Assembly: GCA_031394735.1 (NCBI GenBank)
Contig: JANMXI010000169.1
Span: forward strand, 1 to 18,639
Length of the DNA stretch: 18,639 nucleotides
Direction of reading: 5' to 3'
Source: TMP-86 sp031394735
GTDB lineage: Bacteria > Pseudomonadota > Gammaproteobacteria > Steroidobacterales > Steroidobacteraceae
The position numbers and the translations under genes are program-made. Of this stretch, positions 14,504 through 18,639 are shown piece by piece. Each line of letters starts with the position of its first letter. Position 1 is the first letter of the stretch. A model generated the notes under the pieces. It was not told the DNA's origin, ran no database searches, and saw only the letters and a program-made list of their open reading frames with translations.

Positions 14504-15811
14504 ATGAACCCGTTACCGACACCCCTCCCGCAAATTTCCAACGACGCGCCATCCGCAGGCGGTCGATACTCCGGATGGAGGCTGTTCGCACAAGGATTTG
14601 CCGGTCAGCGAGGCTGGTCGACCGCATGGGCCAAGGCAGCGCCACGTCCGCGCTATCGCGTCGTGATCATCGGTGGCGGCGGCCACGGATTGGCGAGCGC
14701 TTATTACCTGGCCTCGGTGTATGGCATCCGCGACGTGGCCGTGCTGGAACAGGGGCCGATCGGATTGGGCAACGTGGGCCGCAACACCACCATCATCCGC
14801 TCCAATTACTTCCGCGCCGACAACATCCGCTTCTATGACTACTCGCTCAAGCTTTGGGAAGGACTCGAGCGCGAGTTGAATTTCAACACCATGGTGAGTC
14901 AGCGCGGCACGCTCAATCTGTTTCATACCGAAGCGCAACGCGATCTGTTCACGCGGCGCGCGAACCTCATGCGGCTGCTCGGCGTGGACGCGCAGAGTCT
15001 GAGTCCCATGGCCGTGAAATCCTTGGTGCCGTGGGTCGATCTGGACAACGGCCGCTTCCCGGTACTCGGCGGATTCTTGCAACCGCGCGGCGGCACAGTG
15101 CGCCACGATGCCGTCGCCTGGGGATATGCTCGTGCGGCATCACGGGCAGGCGTCGATATCGTGGAGCATTGCGAGGTGACTGGCATCCGCCGCGAGGGAG
15201 GGCGAGTGACCGGCGTCGACACCACGCGCGGGTTGGTTGCCGCCGATATCGTCTGTCTGGCGGTTGCGGGACACTCGTCCCGGCTTGCGGCGATGGCCGG
15301 GTTGCGCCTGCCGGTCGAGAGTCATGTGCTTCAGGCCTTCGTCACCGAAAGCATCAAGCCCGTGCTCGATGTCGTTCTGACCTATGGCGCCGGGCACTTT
15401 TACGTCAGCCAATCCGACAAGGGCGGACTGGTCTACGGCGGCGGGATCGACGGCTACAACACCTATGGCCAGCGCGGCACGTTGCCGATGGCCGAAGAGG
15501 TGGCCGCAGCTGCCGTGACCTTGTTGCCGGGCATCGCGCGGCTCCGAGTACTGCGGCAATGGGGCGGCGTGATGGACATGTCGATGGACGGTTCGCCCAT
15601 CATTTCCAAGACATCGGTGGACGGTCTGATCCTCAACGGTGGCTGGTGCTATGGCGGGTTCAAGGCGATTCCCGCCGGCGGCATGTGCACGGCGCATCTG
15701 ATTGCACACGGTGAGGCGCATCCCCTCGCCGCTCATTTAAACCTCGAGCGCTTCGCGGCAGGCCGCACCCTCGATGAGCGCGGCAACGGTCCGTTTCCGT
15801 TCGCGCACTGA
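14504..15811 (+). CDS. soxB: sarcosine oxidase beta subunit family, FAD-dependent
   Basis: A 435-residue flavoprotein matching the beta subunit of heterotetrameric sarcosine oxidase. This enzyme demethylates sarcosine-type N-methyl amines in the cytoplasm and passes the one-carbon unit to tetrahydrofolate through the alpha subunit. An RYSGWRLF-to-W stretch at 21-42 is the usual SoxB N-terminus. The FAD-binding GGGGHG lies at residues 57-62. GRNTTIIRSNY follows at 92-102. A QPRGG-x-x-RHDA motif puts H201 where the family has its covalent FMN-linked histidine. It is about 25-30 residues longer than typical SoxB because of an N-terminal Pro-rich extension. The ATG at 14504 has no ribosome binding site and may be read from a nearly leaderless transcript; TTG at 14501 is the only close alternative. 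It starts the soxBDA operon. Confidence 0.9.
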   Translation: MNPLPTPLPQISNDAPSAGGRYSGWRLFAQGFAGQRGWSTAWAKAAPRPRYRVVIIGGGGHGLASAYYLASVYGIRDVAVLEQGPIGLGNVGRNTTIIRSNYFRADNIRFYDYSLKLWEGLERELNFNTMVSQRGTLNLFHTEAQRDLFTRRANLMRLLGVDAQSLSPMAVKSLVPWVDLDNGRFPVLGGFLQPRGGTVRHDAVAWGYARAASRAGVDIVEHCEVTGIRREGGRVTGVDTTRGLVAADIVCLAVAGHSSRLAAMAGLRLPVESHVLQAFVTESIKPVLDVVLTYGAGHFYVSQSDKGGLVYGGGIDGYNTYGQRGTLPMAEEVAAAAVTLLPGIARLRVLRQWGGVMDMSMDGSPIISKTSVDGLILNGGWCYGGFKAIPAGGMCTAHLIAHGEAHPLAAHLNLERFAAGRTLDERGNGPFPFAH

Positions 15812-15821
15812 CGCCGCAGCC

Positions 15822-16106
15822 ATGCTCCGAATCCCCTGTCCGTGGTGCGGCGAACGCGACGAAATCGAATTTCGCTATCGCGGCGATGCCGGCGTCGAAC
15901 GCCCGCAAGGTGGCGCGGGACTCGACGCGTTCGCAGCCTTTGTGTACGAACGCGACAATGAGCGCGGCTGGCATGTTGAGTGGTGGCTGCATACGGGCGG
16001 TTGTCGCCGTCTGCTGAAAGTCGAGCGGCATACGCTGACGCATGTCATTCGCGCAACGCGCGATGCTGCGGATTCGAACTCGCAGTCATCGGGTGCGCGG
16101 CCTTGA
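15822..16106 (+). CDS. soxD: sarcosine oxidase delta subunit, zinc-binding
   Basis: A 94-residue small subunit of heterotetrameric sarcosine oxidase. It carries the family zinc site: C6-P-W-C9-G at the N-terminus and H57-x3-C61 later, in the HTGGC segment. SoxD binds at the SoxA interface and is structural. It starts 10 bp after soxB, and its TGA stop shares one base with the soxA ATG (TGATG). The ATG at 15822 gives the standard MLRIPCPWCG start; an in-frame ATG at 15774 inside soxB would add 16 unrelated residues. Confidence 0.93.
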   Translation: MLRIPCPWCGERDEIEFRYRGDAGVERPQGGAGLDAFAAFVYERDNERGWHVEWWLHTGGCRRLLKVERHTLTHVIRATRDAADSNSQSSGARP

Positions 16107-18639
16107 TGCGGGGACCGAGTCGTGTCGCTCGGGGTCTGTTGACCGATTCCGATCGGCCGACAACTTTCAGCTTCGATAGCCGGTCATTGCAGGGGTTGGC
16201 GGGCGATACGTTGGCCTCCGCGCTGCTGGCCAACGGCATCGTGCTGGTCGGACGCAGCTTCAAATACCATCGGCCGCGTGGGATTCTCAGCGCCGGTCCC
16301 GAAGAGCCATGCGCGTTGGTCGATGTGACGGGTGTGAGCGGGCGCGAACCGAATCGTCTGGCCACCACATTGGAACTGCAGCCGGGGCTCACGGTGCACA
16401 GCCAGAATTGCTGGCCGTCGTTGCGCTTTGATGCCGGCGCAATCAACGATCTACTGTCCCGCTTCCTGCCTGCAGGCTTCTACTACAAGACCTTCATGTA
16501 TCCCGGTTGGGCCTGGGAGCGGGTTTACGAGCCCTTGATTCGGCGGGCCGCGGGACTTGGTCGTTTGCAGTCGGTCATCGCCGATCACACTGCGCCGGCG
16601 GAGACGGTGCACGATCACACCGACGTCCTCGTGGTCGGCGCCGGTGCCGCTGGATTGGCGGCGACAGCACGGTTGGGTGCGAGCGGTTTACGCGTGATGC
16701 TGCTCGAGCAGGACCTCGTGTTGGGCGGCGGGTTGCTGCTCGATGAGCGCTGGTCGGCCTGGCGTGACAGCACCCTCGCGGCCGTCGGTCGGTACTCGAC
16801 GGTGCGTACCTTGACGCGAACCACGGCGATCGGAGCCTACGGTCACGGTGTGTTCGGAGCGCTCGAGAGTCTGCCACCCGGCGATGTGGCAGGCGGCGGT
16901 GGATTGCGCGAGCGGTTGCGCGTGATCCGCGCGAAGCGCGTTGTGTTGGCGACTGGCGCGTTGGAGCGCTTGATCGCCTTTCCTGGAAATGATCGGCCCG
17001 GCGTGATGCTCGCCGGCGCCGCGCTCGCTTACCTGCGCCGCTACGGCGTGGCAGCGGGTCGCAAACCAGTGTTGTTTGTCAACAATGATGAGGCTTACGC
17101 CATCTTGTTTGCGTTGCATGCCACGGGCATCCGTTGGGCCGCCGTCGTGGACGTGCGCAGCGAGTCGCTGGCTGCTGAGCGTGCACGCGCGCTTGGGATC
17201 GACGTGCATGCCGGCGCCGTAGTCGTCGGCGTCAGCGGCCGCGGCGGCGTTACGGCGGTGACAGTCTGCGACGTCGATGGAAGCCGGCGTCGACGGATTG
17301 CGACTGATTGCCTGCTGATGTCGGGAGGATATTCGCCGGTCACGACGCTGGCCAGTCAGTTGGGCGCAGCGCTCCGCTGGCAGGAGCCGATTGCCGCATT
17401 CAGCGCGCAGTTGGAAATCGATGTGGGACAAGTGGCAGGAGCGGCGAGCGGTGTCATGGGGCTCGCGGCCGCGGCGCGTGATGGCAGCCAAGCGGCGGAT
17501 GCGATCCGACGCTCCTTGCAGCCTGCGGTGGAGTCGACGCTGGAGTCGGACGATCCGCCGCCGGATCCGCAGACCACGCCGCTCGAGCCGCTCTGGGAAG
17601 TGAGCGGGCGCGGCAAGGCATTCGTCGATTTGCAAAACGACGTCACCACGGCGGATGTGCGACTGGCGGTGCGTGAAGGGTATGAGCACGTCGAACACAT
17701 GAAGCGCTACACCACGCACGGCATGGCCACCGACCAGGGCCGCATTGGCGGACTCGTCGGCAGCGCGGTGCTGGCAGCGGCGCGCGGCGTGCCATTGTCC
17801 GAGGTGGGGCAGTCCAGGCCGCGCCCCTTCGTTCAACCGATACCATTCGCGGCCTTGGCGGGCGGCGAGGTTCGCGAACATTACAAGCCCAAGCGCCGGT
17901 TGCCACTACATGACTGGCACGAGAGCGCCGGCGCCACGTTCGCGCTGACCGGCATCTGGCTCCGGCCGTTGGTCTATTCGCAGCAATCGGGTTGGGATCC
18001 GGTTCTGCAGGAAGCGCGCCGGGTGCGCAGGGGCGTCGGAATCACCGATGTCTCGACCCTGGGAAAGATTGACGTGCGCGGACCGGATGCGGCGCGTTTT
18101 CTGGATTTTGTCTACGCGAATACTTTCTCGACCTTGGCCGTCGGCCGGGCCCGCTACGGCATCATGTTGCGGGAAGATGGAATGCTGTTCGACGACGGCA
18201 CGACCTCGCGACTGGGAGCGGAACATTTTCTGATCACGACCACGACCGCCAACGCTGCCGCGGTGCTCGAGCATTTGGAATTTCACCTGCAGGCATCCTG
18301 CCCGCAGTTCGATGTGCTGCTGACTGATGTCGGCGATCACTGGGCGCAATTCGCGCTCGCCGGTCCGCGGGCGCGCGAAGTTCTGCTGCCGGTTGTCGCC
18401 GGTCTGGATGTCTCCAATTCGGGATTCCCGTTCATGGCCGCCGCTGCCGTGAACGTTGCCGGCGTTGCCGGGCGTTTGTTCCGCATTTCCTTTTCAGGCG
18501 AACTGGCCTTTGAAGTGGCGGTGCCGGCGCGGCACGCATTGCCTGTCTGGCTGGCTTTGCTTGCGGCGGGCAAGAACGCTGGCATCGCGCCGTATGGACT
18601 GGATGCACTCAATACCTTGCGCATCGAGAAAGGCCATGT
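16106..18639 (+). CDS. soxA: sarcosine oxidase alpha subunit family (3' end beyond window)
   Basis: An open frame of 844 codons that runs off the window without a stop. Sarcosine oxidase alpha subunits are about 960-1000 residues, so roughly 120-150 are missing. Residues 20-95 form the N-terminal ferredoxin-like domain (GDTLASALLANG, then FKYHRPRG at 52-59). A Rossmann motif GAGAAG at 178-183 begins the NAD/FAD-type domain, and a LATGA-type motif with an NDRPGVM segment follows near residues 288-305. KRYTTHGMATDQG lies near 533-545. From about residue 620 the GcvT-like aminomethyltransferase domain starts, which binds tetrahydrofolate and produces 5,10-methylene-THF; LDALNTLRIEKG is its last visible motif. 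The ATG shares one base with the soxD stop. soxG is expected next. Dimethylglycine or another N-methyl amine is possible as substrate. Confidence 0.92.
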   Translation, partial: MRGPSRVARGLLTDSDRPTTFSFDSRSLQGLAGDTLASALLANGIVLVGRSFKYHRPRGILSAGPEEPCALVDVTGVSGREPNRLATTLELQPGLTVHSQNCWPSLRFDAGAINDLLSRFLPAGFYYKTFMYPGWAWERVYEPLIRRAAGLGRLQSVIADHTAPAETVHDHTDVLVVGAGAAGLAATARLGASGLRVMLLEQDLVLGGGLLLDERWSAWRDSTLAAVGRYSTVRTLTRTTAIGAYGHGVFGALESLPPGDVAGGGGLRERLRVIRAKRVVLATGALERLIAFPGNDRPGVMLAGAALAYLRRYGVAAGRKPVLFVNNDEAYAILFALHATGIRWAAVVDVRSESLAAERARALGIDVHAGAVVVGVSGRGGVTAVTVCDVDGSRRRRIATDCLLMSGGYSPVTTLASQLGAALRWQEPIAAFSAQLEIDVGQVAGAASGVMGLAAAARDGSQAADAIRRSLQPAVESTLESDDPPPDPQTTPLEPLWEVSGRGKAFVDLQNDVTTADVRLAVREGYEHVEHMKRYTTHGMATDQGRIGGLVGSAVLAAARGVPLSEVGQSRPRPFVQPIPFAALAGGEVREHYKPKRRLPLHDWHESAGATFALTGIWLRPLVYSQQSGWDPVLQEARRVRRGVGITDVSTLGKIDVRGPDAARFLDFVYANTFSTLAVGRARYGIMLREDGMLFDDGTTSRLGAEHFLITTTTANAAAVLEHLEFHLQASCPQFDVLLTDVGDHWAQFALAGPRAREVLLPVVAGLDVSNSGFPFMAAAAVNVAGVAGRLFRISFSGELAFEVAVPARHALPVWLALLAAGKNAGIAPYGLDALNTLRIEKGH

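Noticed and set aside
16688..17881. Open frame of 397 codons on the minus strand
   Set aside because: It is antisense to soxA, whose frame carries clear family motifs throughout. The minus frame has none.

Overview
This is an 18.6 kb window of GC-rich DNA (roughly 60-63 % by eye) from what looks like a proteobacterium. The evidence is a Rubrerythrin/Fe-S protein/DUF3501 cluster, a PadR + siderophore-interacting-protein pair like Escherichia coli yqjI/yqjH, a YehZYXW-type ABC importer and heterotetrameric sarcosine oxidase genes. A gammaproteobacterial host is my best guess, but the window has no rRNA or marker gene to settle it. Genes are tightly packed with many 1-8 bp overlaps. I see no tRNA, rRNA, CRISPR array, insertion sequence or phage gene.

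Left part (1-4.3 kb). A short plus-strand operon encodes a rubredoxin-less rubrerythrin, a GlpC-like Fe-S protein and a DUF3501 protein, probably for peroxide or redox protection. An EexN-like lipoprotein follows. Next comes a PadR-type regulator with a Gly/His-rich N-terminus, preceded by a promoter region with two perfect palindromes. It is translationally coupled to a siderophore-interacting (ferric-siderophore reductase) gene that is cut off after about 79 recognisable residues. The break coincides with the 3' end of an oppositely oriented molybdopterin oxidoreductase gene. It looks like a rearrangement junction or island edge.

Middle part (4.25-10.6 kb). A stand-alone molybdopterin oxidoreductase (minus) is divergent from a seven-helix membrane protein (plus). 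The latter is followed by an MttB-family (non-pyrrolysine) methyltransferase and a PhnD-like substrate-binding protein without a signal peptide. A membrane di-iron desaturase-like enzyme converges from the minus strand, overlapping by 19 bp.

Right part (10.65-18.64 kb). A complete minus-strand osmoprotectant-type ABC importer has gene order and sizes matching yehZ-yehY-yehX-yehW. It is divergent from plus-strand soxB-soxD-soxA (sarcosine oxidase beta, delta, alpha); soxA runs off the window end and soxG would be expected beyond it.

Taken together, 6.4-18.6 kb reads as an uptake-and-demethylation cluster for a quaternary amine or betaine-like N-methyl compound. The YehZYXW importer would bring it in, the MttB-like protein and perhaps the desaturase-like oxygenase would act on it, and the SoxBDA(G) complex would oxidise an N-methyl intermediate, passing the one-carbon unit to tetrahydrofolate. 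The substrate cannot be read from the sequence, and no corrinoid protein for the MttB homologue is present in the window.
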